Below are positions 17,723 through 26,536 of a stretch of DNA of 64,000 nt, piece after piece. The position numbers and the translations under genes are program-made. How positions within the stretch are numbered: the first letter of the stretch is position 1; every line of letters starts with the position of its first letter. The notes beneath the pieces are model-generated. The model had not been told where the DNA came from. It was given only the letters and a program-made list of their open reading frames with translations, and made no database searches. The stretch is from Mariniflexile sp. AS56. GTDB taxonomy: Bacteria; Bacteroidota; Bacteroidia; Flavobacteriales; Flavobacteriaceae. The stretch covers positions 1 to 64,000 of the forward strand of contig NZ_JAUPED010000008.1 in assembly GCF_030552475.1 (NCBI RefSeq), given 5' to 3'.

Positions 17723-18211
17723 TTAAAGGGTAAGTTGCCAGAAGCCTACATCATGCCACTTATCAAATTTAAAACCGACTTCTTTGAAGTGTGCCACTTT
17801 TTCAAATCCAAAATTTTCATGAAGTTTTATACTCGCGTCATTGGGTAATGTTAAACCACCAATAACCACATGGAAATTTCTTTGTTTAAGTTGCTGTAAT
17901 AACTCGGTGTACATTTTTTTCCCCACTTGCTTCCCTAATGCGGTGTGCTTTAAATAAATAGTTAGTTCAACGGTATTTTTATAAGCAGGTTTCGTTCGAA
18001 ATGTATTCGCGTAGGCATAACCCAAAATTTCATTTTCTTCTTCAAAAACTATAAAAGGAAAACAGGCTGAAATAGTGTTTATTTTTTCTTCAAAATCTTC
18101 TTTTGAAAAAGGAACCAAATCTAATGTAACAATAGAATGCATTACATAATAATTATAGATATCTACAAGTTGTTGCGCATCTGCAAGGGTTACAGGTCTA
18201 ATCGAATCCAT
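17723..18211 (-). CDS. GNAT acetyltransferase, phosphinothricin acetyltransferase-like
   Basis: A 162-residue GNAT enzyme of the Pat/Bar-like branch. It has the opening IRPVTLADAQQLVDIYNYYV, an ELTIYLKHTALGKQVGKKM cofactor loop and the C-terminal NDASIKLHENFGFEKVAHFKEVGFKF and YDVGFW-like end (WHDVGFWQL). The family acetylates small amines, but the natural substrate is usually unknown. It begins directly after the DinB gene, with no gap, so the two are likely co-translated. Confidence 0.88.
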   Translation of the reverse strand: MDSIRPVTLADAQQLVDIYNYYVMHSIVTLDLVPFSKEDFEEKINTISACFPFIVFEEENEILGYAYANTFRTKPAYKNTVELTIYLKHTALGKQVGKKMYTELLQQLKQRNFHVVIGGLTLPNDASIKLHENFGFEKVAHFKEVGFKFDKWHDVGFWQLTL

Positions 18212-18757
18212 CTAAATCCAGTTATTACGTTTCATTAAATTTTCTATATGTGCATAATGGTGGTTGCTATGCCATGCATATGTACCCACATTCTTTTTTA
18301 AAACAACCTCACTTTGCGTTTCTGGATGCACAAAACATCTCTCCAGATCATCTTCGGATAAACCTTTTAATAAATAAACAAGTTTAGCGTGAATGGCTTT
18401 TAAATGAAGTAAAGACATATCGATAGCCGTAAATTTACTATCAAATAATTCGGCCCACCTATCTTCATGATACGCTTTAATAACCGGTTTATCTTCGGTT
18501 AAAGCCCATTTAAATCGTGTATAACTATGGTGGTGACTATCGGATAGATGATGAACAACTTGCCTTACCGTCCAACCTTCTGGTCTATAAGGTGTATCTA
18601 ATTGTGCATCAGACAAATTTTTAACAAGGTTTTCTAAACGTAAAGGAAAATGTTCTAATATAGAAATCCAACCTTCTATTTGTTGAGTAGAAATATTATT
18701 TGGGCAATCAAATGGCCCAATTGGGTATTTAAATTTTTGTAATTCTTGCTCTGTCAT
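18212..18757 (-). CDS. DinB/YfiT-like putative metal-dependent hydrolase
   Basis: A 181-residue four-helix-bundle protein of the DinB/YfiT family. The three histidines expected to bind metal are visible in VRQVVHHLSDSHHHSYTRF and in YAWHSNHHYAHI. The opening YPIGPFD and the segment PEGWTVRQ are typical of the YfiT (BstA-like) group annotated as metal-dependent hydrolases or thiol transferases. It runs straight into the GNAT gene. A -7-like TATATTTG (18763-18770) lies a few bases before the ATG. Confidence 0.9.
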   Translation of the reverse strand: MTEQELQKFKYPIGPFDCPNNISTQQIEGWISILEHFPLRLENLVKNLSDAQLDTPYRPEGWTVRQVVHHLSDSHHHSYTRFKWALTEDKPVIKAYHEDRWAELFDSKFTAIDMSLLHLKAIHAKLVYLLKGLSEDDLERCFVHPETQSEVVLKKNVGTYAWHSNHHYAHIENLMKRNNWI

Positions 18758-18776
18758 AAAAGCAAATATAGAATTT

Positions 18777-19199
18777 TTAACCGGTTTCTAGTAAACCGTT
18801 TTTAACCCAATTCATGGCAACATACAAATCGGTAAACCTTTTTATTTTATCCTTAAAAAACAAGTTTTCAATAATGTAATTTAAATCGCCTGATCTATGA
18901 CTTGATACCACATAATAGCTTTTTAAACAGTAATTATTTTTATAATATTTCAACCAATCTGTAGCCAAAACCGAATAGGAATTAATTCTGTTCGAGATAT
19001 AAATTAACTCTTTTCCTGTAGTTCCTAAATACATGGCTATATCCTCAGATATTAATTTACCATATTTACTCCAACTAAAAATGACACCTTCCCCTATTTC
19101 GGAGACAACTATACCTTCAAAAATAAATACATCTCCAAAAGGATAATTAAGTTCCTTTATAACATCGTCGTAAAAAATTGTTTCTTTAATGCTTACCAT
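18777..19199 (-). CDS. conserved-looking hypothetical protein, SpoIIAA/STAS-like pattern
   Basis: This 140-residue soluble protein has alternating strands and helices and a late helix with a tryptophan (DLYVAMNWVKNGLL), reminiscent of SpoIIAA-like STAS folds. The resemblance is weak, so no function is given. It ends 20 bp before the DinB start and could share a transcript with the DinB and GNAT genes. The upstream gap to 19418 holds only the terminator of the isomerase gene. Confidence 0.72.
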   Translation of the reverse strand: MVSIKETIFYDDVIKELNYPFGDVFIFEGIVVSEIGEGVIFSWSKYGKLISEDIAMYLGTTGKELIYISNRINSYSVLATDWLKYYKNNYCLKSYYVVSSHRSGDLNYIIENLFFKDKIKRFTDLYVAMNWVKNGLLETG

Positions 19200-19315
19200 G
19201 TTGTAAAACTAAATATTAATTAATTTCACATTATAAGATTTCGACGAGTTGATAAAAATGCTTCGGCGAAAGGACAGTTTCCTTATATTTCATAGACACC
19301 TACCTTTTAATTAGA

Positions 19316-19361
19316 TAACAAAAAAAAGAGACTATTCTGATAAATCAAAATAGCCTCTTTT
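19316..19361 (-). terminator. intrinsic terminator after the prolyl isomerase gene
   Basis: A 17-bp stem (19324-19340 with 19345-19361) with a 4-base loop pairs well only as a minus-strand transcript, where its mismatches become mostly G-U pairs. A T run follows. It lies about 57 bp after the isomerase stop. Confidence 0.8.
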
Positions 19362-19417
19362 CAAGCTGTATATGTAAAAAGTAATTATTCTTTGTTTAAC
19401 TAAAAACAGAATTTTAA

Positions 19418-20350
19418 TTACTTAACATTCATTAATTCTACATCAAAAATTAAAATAGCATCTGGAGGAATAACACCACCTGCACCGCTACTTCCGTATC
19501 CTAAATGGCTAGGAATTACAAAACGTGCTTTATCACCTACGTTTAATAATTGAATCCCTTCATCCCAACCTGAGATTACTTGACCAACACCTACTGGAAA
19601 ATCGATAGGTTGGTTACGTTTATATGATGAATCGAAAACAGTACCATCAGCCAATTGTCCTTTATAGTGTACCGATACGTTTTTACCTTTTTCGGCTTTA
19701 ACTCCAGTTCCTTTTTGAATAATTTGGTAACGTAAACCACTTTCAGTTTTACTAAAACCGGTCGCTAATTTATCTAATTCTGCTTCGCCTTCCTTTTTTA
19801 CATCTGCCAATCTTTTTTCTCTTGAACCTTCAAAAGTTCTAAAAGCTTCAATTGCATTATAAGCTTCAGCATCTGCACCAACTCTTACAATCTCTAAAGT
19901 ATCAATTTTATCTCCTTGAGAAATAGCGTCAACGATATCTTGACCTTTAACAACTTTACCAAAAACAGTATGTTTATTATCTAACCATGATGTTTCAATG
20001 TGTGTTATAAAAAACTGACTTCCGTTAGTACCAGGACCTGCATTAGCCATAGATAATACACCTGGACCATCATGTTTTAATTCTGGATGAAATTCATCGT
20101 CAAATTTATAACCTGCATCTCCAGTACCTGTTCCTTGTGGGCAACCACCTTGTATCATGAAATCTGGAATTACTCTATGGAATTTTAAACCATCGTAATA
20201 AGGAGTTCCTTGAGGTTTTACTTTATTTTCTAAGTTTCCTTCGGCTAAAGCTACGAAGTTACCAACTGTACCTGGTGTTTTTTTGAATTCTAAAGCAACA
20301 AGAATTTCTCCTTTTGTTGTGTTGAATTTTGCGTATAATCCGTCTTGCAT
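19418..20350 (-). CDS. dual-domain prolyl isomerase: cyclophilin-FKBP fusion
   Basis: A 310-residue peptidyl-prolyl isomerase made of two unrelated catalytic folds. Residues about 1-165 are a cyclophilin with [33 protein letters not shown] and HTVFGKVV. Residues about 205-310 are an FKBP with [33 protein letters not shown] and [23 protein letters not shown]. There is no signal peptide, so it should act in the cytoplasm on nascent or misfolded proteins. Both domains keep their core active-site motifs. A -7-like element precedes the gene, and it is transcribed alone. Confidence 0.93.
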   Translation of the reverse strand: MQDGLYAKFNTTKGEILVALEFKKTPGTVGNFVALAEGNLENKVKPQGTPYYDGLKFHRVIPDFMIQGGCPQGTGTGDAGYKFDDEFHPELKHDGPGVLSMANAGPGTNGSQFFITHIETSWLDNKHTVFGKVVKGQDIVDAISQGDKIDTLEIVRVGADAEAYNAIEAFRTFEGSREKRLADVKKEGEAELDKLATGFSKTESGLRYQIIQKGTGVKAEKGKNVSVHYKGQLADGTVFDSSYKRNQPIDFPVGVGQVISGWDEGIQLLNVGDKARFVIPSHLGYGSSGAGGVIPPDAILIFDVELMNVK

Positions 20351-20373
20351 TCTATTCTTTTTTAATGAGGATG

Positions 20374-20381
20374 CAAATATA
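20374..20381 (-). promoter_or_regulatory. possible -7 element of the prolyl isomerase gene
   Basis: The minus strand reads TATATTTG, an exact TAnnTTTG match 24 bp before the ATG. The -33 region has no clear TTTG at the right distance. Confidence 0.38.
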
Positions 20382-20432
20382 TGAAATGATTAACAATTGT
20401 TTATTCTAAGAATGACAAAGTTTATAATAAAC

Positions 20433-20478
20433 AAAGTTCCAAAGTTTAATGTAAAAACATTTTAAACTTTGGAACTTT
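20433..20478. repeat. 17-bp perfect inverted repeat between recQ and the isomerase gene
   Basis: The arm aaagttccaaagtttaa (20433-20449) is perfectly complementary to 20462-20478, with a 12-base loop. It starts 32 bp after the recQ stop on the minus strand. It may end recQ transcription, but no long T run follows, which makes it unlike the other terminators here. Confidence 0.6.
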
Positions 20479-20509
20479 AATTCAATCTATTATTTCGCGT
20501 TTTACACCC

Positions 20510-22714
20510 CTAATTAGCGACTTCGCTAATAAACTTTATTCTATATAAACGAAGCTCTTCATCATCATAATCGCCATCAAATTCGTCAATAGCGGTATCA
20601 ATACTATCGGTTTTAGATTCCATAAAGTAGTCATGAATTTCTTCTTGCTGGTCTTCATCTAAAATCTCATCAATCCAATAAGTTATATTCAGTTTAGTTC
20701 CTGAATACACAATGGCTTCCATTTCTTTAATAAACTCTTCCATTGTCATCCCTTTTGATGAAGCAATATCATCTAAAGGTAATTTTCTATCTATATTTTG
20801 AATGATATAAAGCTTATTAGCAGAATTAGTACCCGTAGATTTAACAACTAAATCGTCTGGACGAATAATATCATGCTCTTCAACATAAGATTCAATAAGT
20901 TGAATAAAATCTTTACCGTATTTTTTTGCTTTTCCATCGCCAACACCATGCACATTCGCTAGCTCGACCATGGTTATGGGGTATTTCAATGCCATATCTT
21001 CAAGCGAAGGATCTTGAAAAATAACGAAAGGAGGTACACCTAATTTTTTGGCATTCTTTTTACGTAAGTCTTTTAGAAGGTTCATTAGCAACACATCTGC
21101 AACAGCACCTTCACTTTTAGCAGCTGTTACAATACTACCATCTTCTTGCTCACCATCAAAAATATGATCTTCCGTCATCATAAACGACGTTGGATTTTTT
21201 ATAAATTCTTTACCACCGTCTATTAACTTAATAACACCATAGGTTTCAATATCTTTTTTAAGAAAACCAGATACTAGAACTTGCCTTAATAAGGCCATCC
21301 AATACTTTTTATCTTTGTTTTTTCCTTTTCCAAAGAATGCTTGTTCGTTAGTTTTATGCGAGTTAATTAAGGCATTTTCTTTACCTGTAACCACATTTAC
21401 TAAATCTTTGGATTTGTATTTTTCGTTTGTATTATCAATAGTCTCAAGCAATAATTTAACATCGTCTTGGGCTTCTATTTTCTTTTTAGGATGCCTTACA
21501 TTATCATCCATATCTCCACCTTCTCCCGTTGCATTATCAAATTCTTCACCAAAATAGTGCAGAATAAACTTTCTACGAGACATAGACGTTTCTGCAAACC
21601 CAACAACTTCTTGTAATAAGGCATGCCCTATTTCTTGTTCTGCCACGGGTTTCCCAGACATGAATTTTTCTAATTTTTCAATATCTTTATAGGCATAATA
21701 GGCTAAACAATGGCCTTCGCCACCATCACGACCTGCTCTACCAGTCTCTTGGTAATAACTTTCTATACTTTTAGGAATATCGTGATGAATTACAAAACGC
21801 ACATCAGGTTTATCGATACCCATACCAAAAGCAATGGTTGCCACCACTACATCAACATCTTCCATAAGAAACTGATCTTGGTAATTCGATCTCGATTTCG
21901 CATCTAAACCCGCATGATATGGTACGGCCTTTACACCATTAACCTGTAAAACCTGTGCCAATTCTTCAACGCGCTTTCTACTTAAACAATAAACAATTCC
22001 AGATTTCCCGTCGTTTTGCTTAACAAACCGAATGATATCTGCATCTACATTTTTTGTTTTAGGGCGTACTTCATAATATAAATTAGGTCTATTAAAGGAG
22101 GCTTTAAATGTTTTAGCACCATTTATACCTAAGTTTTTAATAATATCTTCTTGTACTTTAGGTGTCGCCGTAGCGGTTAACCCTATAATGGGAATATTAT
22201 CACCAATACGACCTATAATGTTTTTTAAATTTCTGTATTCTGGTCTAAAATCATGCCCCCACTCACTTATACAGTGCGCCTCATCAATAGCCATAAAAGA
22301 CACTTTTACCGAGCGTAAAAACTCAACATTCTCTTCTTTGGTTAGGGATTCTGGAGCTACGTAAAGTAATTTGGTTACGCCGTTAACGATATCTTCCTTA
22401 ACACGTTTTACTTCCGTTTTGTTTAATGATGAATTTAAAACATGTGCAATGCCTTCTTCATTCGAAATACCACGAATGGCATCTACCTGATTTTTCATTA
22501 AAGCTATTAATGGTGAGACCACTATAGCTGTTCCTTCTTGCATTAAAGCTGGTAATTGATAACAGAGTGATTTACCACCACCTGTTGGCATAATTACAAA
22601 TGTATTATTACCAGATAATAAACTTTGAATAACTCCTTCTTGGAGTCCTTTAAATTTACCAAATCCAAAATGTTTTTTTAGTGCAGAATGCAAGTCGTTT
22701 TTTGCTATTAACAT
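20510..22714 (-). CDS. recQ: ATP-dependent DNA helicase RecQ
   Basis: This 734-residue superfamily 2 helicase acts in recombination and repair. The N-terminal core has motif I MPTGGGKSLCYQ (GGGKS at residues 45-49), the DEAH box (144-147, IDEAHCISEWGHDFRPEY), and motif VI with ESYYQETGRAGRDG. The zinc-binding part after ILHYFGEEFD has no cysteines, whereas E. coli RecQ has four. A winged-helix/RQC region, an HRDC domain (about 560-625, PPFVIFQDPSLEDMA) and a C-terminal extension of about 100 residues with an acidic stretch follow. It is transcribed alone and divergent from kdsD. Confidence 0.94.
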   Translation of the reverse strand: MLIAKNDLHSALKKHFGFGKFKGLQEGVIQSLLSGNNTFVIMPTGGGKSLCYQLPALMQEGTAIVVSPLIALMKNQVDAIRGISNEEGIAHVLNSSLNKTEVKRVKEDIVNGVTKLLYVAPESLTKEENVEFLRSVKVSFMAIDEAHCISEWGHDFRPEYRNLKNIIGRIGDNIPIIGLTATATPKVQEDIIKNLGINGAKTFKASFNRPNLYYEVRPKTKNVDADIIRFVKQNDGKSGIVYCLSRKRVEELAQVLQVNGVKAVPYHAGLDAKSRSNYQDQFLMEDVDVVVATIAFGMGIDKPDVRFVIHHDIPKSIESYYQETGRAGRDGGEGHCLAYYAYKDIEKLEKFMSGKPVAEQEIGHALLQEVVGFAETSMSRRKFILHYFGEEFDNATGEGGDMDDNVRHPKKKIEAQDDVKLLLETIDNTNEKYKSKDLVNVVTGKENALINSHKTNEQAFFGKGKNKDKKYWMALLRQVLVSGFLKKDIETYGVIKLIDGGKEFIKNPTSFMMTEDHIFDGEQEDGSIVTAAKSEGAVADVLLMNLLKDLRKKNAKKLGVPPFVIFQDPSLEDMALKYPITMVELANVHGVGDGKAKKYGKDFIQLIESYVEEHDIIRPDDLVVKSTGTNSANKLYIIQNIDRKLPLDDIASSKGMTMEEFIKEMEAIVYSGTKLNITYWIDEILDEDQQEEIHDYFMESKTDSIDTAIDEFDGDYDDEELRLYRIKFISEVAN

Positions 22715-22916
22715 GAATTATACTAAAATTTATTTAATCATTAAAAAATATAAAAATATCAAAACACTATTTATTATTTTTAAAGTGTATAGAGAGAACC
22801 CTCGTGATTTTTTCGTTAGTTTTGTAACGAAATTCGAAATTACGATAAAATCAATTTGGATTTATATTTAAAGATAACAATTTCTTTAAAAGCATCAACT
22901 AAAAAATTAATAAATT

Positions 22917-23882
22917 TTGAATAGTAAAAGTTCAATTATCAATATCGCAAAGCAAACGATTGAATCTGAAAGTAAAGCCATTTTAAACCTATCTAGTTTA
23001 GTGAATGAGGATTTTGCCGACGCCGTTACTCTCATCTACAATTCTAAAGGACGGGTAATAATTACGGGTATTGGGAAAAGCGCCATTATAGCAAGTAAAA
23101 TAGTTGCGACCCTAAATTCGACGGGAACTCCTTCTGTTTTTATGCACGCTGCAGATGCTATTCATGGCGATTTAGGCCTAATTCTTGACGATGATGTTGT
23201 GATTTGCATTTCAAAAAGTGGTAATACTCCTGAAATAAAAGTGCTTATTCCTCTTATCAAAAGAGCTAAAAACAAAATGATTGCCATTACTGGTAATACA
23301 GAATCCTTTTTAGGAGAACATGCCGATTATATTTTAAACGCATACGTTGAAAAAGAGGTTTGCCCGAACAATTTAGCGCCAACCACAAGCACCACTGCCC
23401 AATTAGTAATTGGAGACGCACTTGCGGTATGTTTATTAGAATTACGTGGTTTTTCTAGTACCGACTTTGCAAAATACCACCCAGGCGGTGCTTTAGGTAA
23501 AAAATTATATTTACGAGTTAACGATATTTCATCAGTAAACCAAAAACCAAGAGTTGATGGTTCAACTAGTATTAGAGATGTTATTATTGAAATAACAGAG
23601 AAAATGCTGGGTGTTGCAGCGGTTGTTGAAAATGATAAAATTATAGGCATCATCACCGATGGCGATTTACGTAGAATGTTAACCAAGGTTGACAACTTTT
23701 CAAAGCTTACCGCCAAAGATATTATGAGCGCCAACCCAAAACGCATTGAAGCAGAAGCTATGGCTATTGATGCTTTAGAAATTATGGAAACTCATGGCAT
23801 TTCTCAACTTTTAGTAGAAGAAAACGGTGCTTACGCAGGGGTTGTACACATTCACGATTTAATTAAAGAAGGCATTATATAA
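22917..23882 (+). CDS. kdsD: KpsF/GutQ-type arabinose-5-phosphate isomerase
   Basis: This 321-residue sugar-phosphate isomerase makes D-arabinose 5-phosphate, the first precursor of Kdo. It has a SIS domain (about residues 30-165: VIITGIGKSAIIASK, SKSGNTPEI) and the conserved FAKYHPGGALGKKL. Two CBS domains follow (about 200-320: IIGIITDGDLRRML, HGISQLLVEENGAYAGVVHIHDLI). The start is a TTG. There is a stop codon two codons upstream and no ATG until about residue 76, so a non-ATG start is needed. It overlaps tatC by one base. Confidence 0.93.
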   Translation: MNSKSSIINIAKQTIESESKAILNLSSLVNEDFADAVTLIYNSKGRVIITGIGKSAIIASKIVATLNSTGTPSVFMHAADAIHGDLGLILDDDVVICISKSGNTPEIKVLIPLIKRAKNKMIAITGNTESFLGEHADYILNAYVEKEVCPNNLAPTTSTTAQLVIGDALAVCLLELRGFSSTDFAKYHPGGALGKKLYLRVNDISSVNQKPRVDGSTSIRDVIIEITEKMLGVAAVVENDKIIGIITDGDLRRMLTKVDNFSKLTAKDIMSANPKRIEAEAMAIDALEIMETHGISQLLVEENGAYAGVVHIHDLIKEGII

Positions 23883-24715
23883 TGGCGAAAAAGAATATAA
23901 ACGAGATGTCTTTTTTAGACCATCTTGAAGACTTACGTTGGCATTTAATTAAAATAGTATTAGCAATCACGATTGTGGGTACTTTGGCATTTATTTTTAG
24001 CCGATTCATTTTTGATGACATCATTTTCGCGCCCTTAGACATGAATTTCCCAACCTATGAATGGTTGTGCAAAATGGCAACATACATGAGTCTAGACACT
24101 AGTTTCTGTAATGATAAAATTCCGCTTATTTTGCAAAACAGAACCATGGCTGGACAATTTTCCGCTGATATTTGGACTGCTATTTTAGCCGGATTCATTA
24201 TTTCATTTCCGTATATTATTTACCAATTATGGAAATTTATTAGTCCTGGTTTACATGAAAATGAACGTAAACATTCTCGTGGTTTCATAATTATTTCGTC
24301 GTTACTATTCTTTACAGGTGCCTTATTTGGTTACTACATTATCACGCCACTATCTATTAACTTTTTAGCAAACTACAGCATCTCAACACGCGTAGACAAT
24401 CAAATAGATATCAGTTCGTTTATAGGCTTAGTGCGTTCATCGGTATTGGCATCGGGTATTATTTTCGAGTTACCTATTATCATTTATTTCTTAACTAAAA
24501 TAGGCTTAGTAACCCCTGAATTTTTAAGAAAATACAGAAAATATGCCTTAATACTTGTATTGGTTTTATCGGCTATTATAACGCCTCCAGATATTGCAAG
24601 CCAAGTTATTGTAGCTATTCCTATTTTAATTTTATATGAAGTAAGTATTTTTATTTCTAAAATTGTAATACGGAACCAAAATAGAAAACTAAAAAAACAG
24701 GTTCGAAATAAATAG
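23882..24715 (+). CDS. tatC: twin-arginine translocase subunit TatC
   Basis: The polytopic membrane core of the Tat system, which exports folded proteins, 277 residues. It opens with the family motif MSFLDHLEDLRWHL and has six hydrophobic segments and the PGLHENERKHSRGF region. There is a rather long extracytoplasmic loop containing two cysteines (EWLCKMAT and SFCNDK). The ATG overlaps the kdsD stop by one base (TAATG), showing translational coupling. TatA/B genes are not visible here. Confidence 0.94.
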   Translation: MAKKNINEMSFLDHLEDLRWHLIKIVLAITIVGTLAFIFSRFIFDDIIFAPLDMNFPTYEWLCKMATYMSLDTSFCNDKIPLILQNRTMAGQFSADIWTAILAGFIISFPYIIYQLWKFISPGLHENERKHSRGFIIISSLLFFTGALFGYYIITPLSINFLANYSISTRVDNQIDISSFIGLVRSSVLASGIIFELPIIIYFLTKIGLVTPEFLRKYRKYALILVLVLSAIITPPDIASQVIVAIPILILYEVSIFISKIVIRNQNRKLKKQVRNK

Positions 24716-24779
24716 GTATTACGTTTTGGAATACTTAAAAAAAGACCTGCGTTAAACAAAATATAAATTAAAACATCTG

Positions 24780-24811
24780 TTGCGATAGTGTATATGATTT
24801 CACTATTTTTG
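24780..24811 (+). promoter_or_regulatory. putative Bacteroidota-type promoter of lptB
   Basis: TATTTTTG (24804-24811) matches TAnnTTTG, and a TTG (24780-24782) lies 21 bp upstream, which fits the -33/-7 arrangement. It is 19 bp before the lptB ATG, in the gap after tatC. Confidence 0.5.
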
Positions 24812-24829
24812 ACGTTCAGTATATAAGAT

Positions 24830-25570
24830 ATGATTTTAAGAGCTCAAAATTTAATGAAGTCCTATGGTGGACGAAAAGTGGTTAAAGATGTTTCTTTACA
24901 AGTGGAGCAAGGCGAAATTGTTGGACTTTTAGGTCCTAATGGTGCTGGTAAAACTACTTCTTTCTACATGACGGTTGGGTTAATTAAACCTAATAGCGGT
25001 CATATTTTTTTAGATAATACTGAAATTACACAATACCCTATGTACAAACGTGCACAAAACGGTATTGGTTATTTGGCTCAAGAAGCATCCGTTTTTAGAA
25101 AATTAAGTATTGAAGATAATATTTTAAGTGTATTGCAACTTACCAAACTTAGCAAAAAAGAACAAGTACATAAAATGGAATCGCTTATCGAAGAATTTGG
25201 TTTAGGGCATATTCGTAAAAGTAGAGGTGATTTATTATCGGGTGGTGAACGTAGACGTACTGAAATAGCTCGTGCCCTAGCAACCGATCCAAGTTTCATT
25301 TTATTAGATGAGCCTTTTGCAGGAGTTGACCCTGTTGCTGTTGAAGATATTCAACGTATTGTAGCACAACTTACCAAAAAGAATATAGGTATTTTAATTA
25401 CAGACCACAACGTACAGGAAACATTGGCCATTACTGATAGAACCTACTTAATGTTTGAAGGTAGCATTCTTAAAGCGGGTGAACCGGAAGAATTAGCCAA
25501 CGACGAAATGGTACGTAAAGTATATTTAGGTCAGAATTTTGAATTGCGTAAAAAGAAAATTAGAGAGTAA
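24830..25570 (+). CDS. lptB: LPS export ABC transporter ATPase LptB
   Basis: This 246-residue cytoplasmic ATPase powers lipopolysaccharide transport with LptF/G. It shows Walker A GPNGAGKTTSFYM, the Q-loop YLAQEASVFRKLS, the signature LSGGERRR, Walker B FILLDEPFAGVDP and an H-loop in ITDHNVQETL. The QEASVFRKL segment is a hallmark of LptB among ABC ATPases. It probably has its own promoter after tatC. LptF and LptG genes are not in the window. Confidence 0.95.
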   Translation: MILRAQNLMKSYGGRKVVKDVSLQVEQGEIVGLLGPNGAGKTTSFYMTVGLIKPNSGHIFLDNTEITQYPMYKRAQNGIGYLAQEASVFRKLSIEDNILSVLQLTKLSKKEQVHKMESLIEEFGLGHIRKSRGDLLSGGERRRTEIARALATDPSFILLDEPFAGVDPVAVEDIQRIVAQLTKKNIGILITDHNVQETLAITDRTYLMFEGSILKAGEPEELANDEMVRKVYLGQNFELRKKKIRE

Positions 25571-25648
25571 TTCTCGGCCTCAGTAAATTGACTAAATTTT
25601 ATTCATAATTGAACTGCATTCAGATACTTTCATTCTGATTGAATCGTC

Positions 25649-26524
25649 TTATTTTTTAAAACTTTCAAAAATCTTACTGAAAACTTTAACAACTATAAGC
25701 GCCAAAAGCCCCACCAGAAGTCCTACAATCGCATCTTTTATAAAAGCAGGCATAGATTCCATCAAGTGATGAAAAAACTCAATATTATGAGTAAAAATAC
25801 CTCCTGCAACCAAAATAAGAGCAACGGTTCCTATTACAGACAAACTTTTAATAACTAAAGGAAGCGCTTTTACTAAAACCGTTCCAATGCCAAAAAATAG
25901 CCCTTTTTCAGAATTGCTCTTTTTTATAAGTCGGTAACCTAAATCATCCATCCTAACAATCAACGCAACAATACCATAAACGCCAATAGTTGCAATGATA
26001 GCCACAATAGAAACCACCAACACTTGAAACAAAATAGGGCGACCTAAAACGGTTCCTAAAGCAATTATAACTATTTCAATAGACAAGATAAAATCAGTAA
26101 AAACAGCCGATTTAATCTTCTTTTTTTCTAGCAACAACACCTCTTCTTCTGAAAGACTAGCTTCTTTAATCGTTGCAACATCGTGTTTATGAGGCACAAA
26201 AAACTCTACTATTTTCTCAACACCTTCATAGGCTAAATAAACCCCACCTAAAATCAAAATTAAGGTAACAGCCCAAGGTAAAAAGGAACTCAGTAAAAAA
26301 GCAACGGGTAAAATTATCACCTTATTTAAAAATGACCCTTTTGTTATAGCCCATAGAACAGGTAATTCTCTGGATGACACAAAACCAGTGGCTTTTTCAG
26401 CATTCACCGCTAAATCATCACCTAAAATACCTGCTGTTTTCTTAGTGGTTATTTTACTCATTACCACTACATCGTCCATAAGTGCAGCAATATCATCTAA
26501 TAATGCAAAAAATCCTGAAGCCAT
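25649..26524 (-). CDS. DUF808 (YedI-like) membrane protein
   Basis: This 291-residue polytopic membrane protein has about six hydrophobic segments. It opens with the family mark MASGFFALLDDIAALMDDVVVMSKITTKKTAGILGDDLAVNA, a stretch nearly identical across DUF808 proteins. Later DFILSIEIVIIALGTV and the glycine-rich last span also fit. The function of the family is unknown. It lies 12 bp after pssA in the same direction, so the two may be co-transcribed. Confidence 0.9.
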   Translation of the reverse strand: MASGFFALLDDIAALMDDVVVMSKITTKKTAGILGDDLAVNAEKATGFVSSRELPVLWAITKGSFLNKVIILPVAFLLSSFLPWAVTLILILGGVYLAYEGVEKIVEFFVPHKHDVATIKEASLSEEEVLLLEKKKIKSAVFTDFILSIEIVIIALGTVLGRPILFQVLVVSIVAIIATIGVYGIVALIVRMDDLGYRLIKKSNSEKGLFFGIGTVLVKALPLVIKSLSVIGTVALILVAGGIFTHNIEFFHHLMESMPAFIKDAIVGLLVGLLALIVVKVFSKIFESFKK

Positions 26525-26536
26525 TCTATCTGTAAA

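Noticed and set aside
23327-23746. Minus-strand open frame of 139 residues opposite kdsD
   Set aside because: It lies wholly inside the well-supported kdsD gene on the other strand and has no protein-like motifs. It is a shadow of the real codons.
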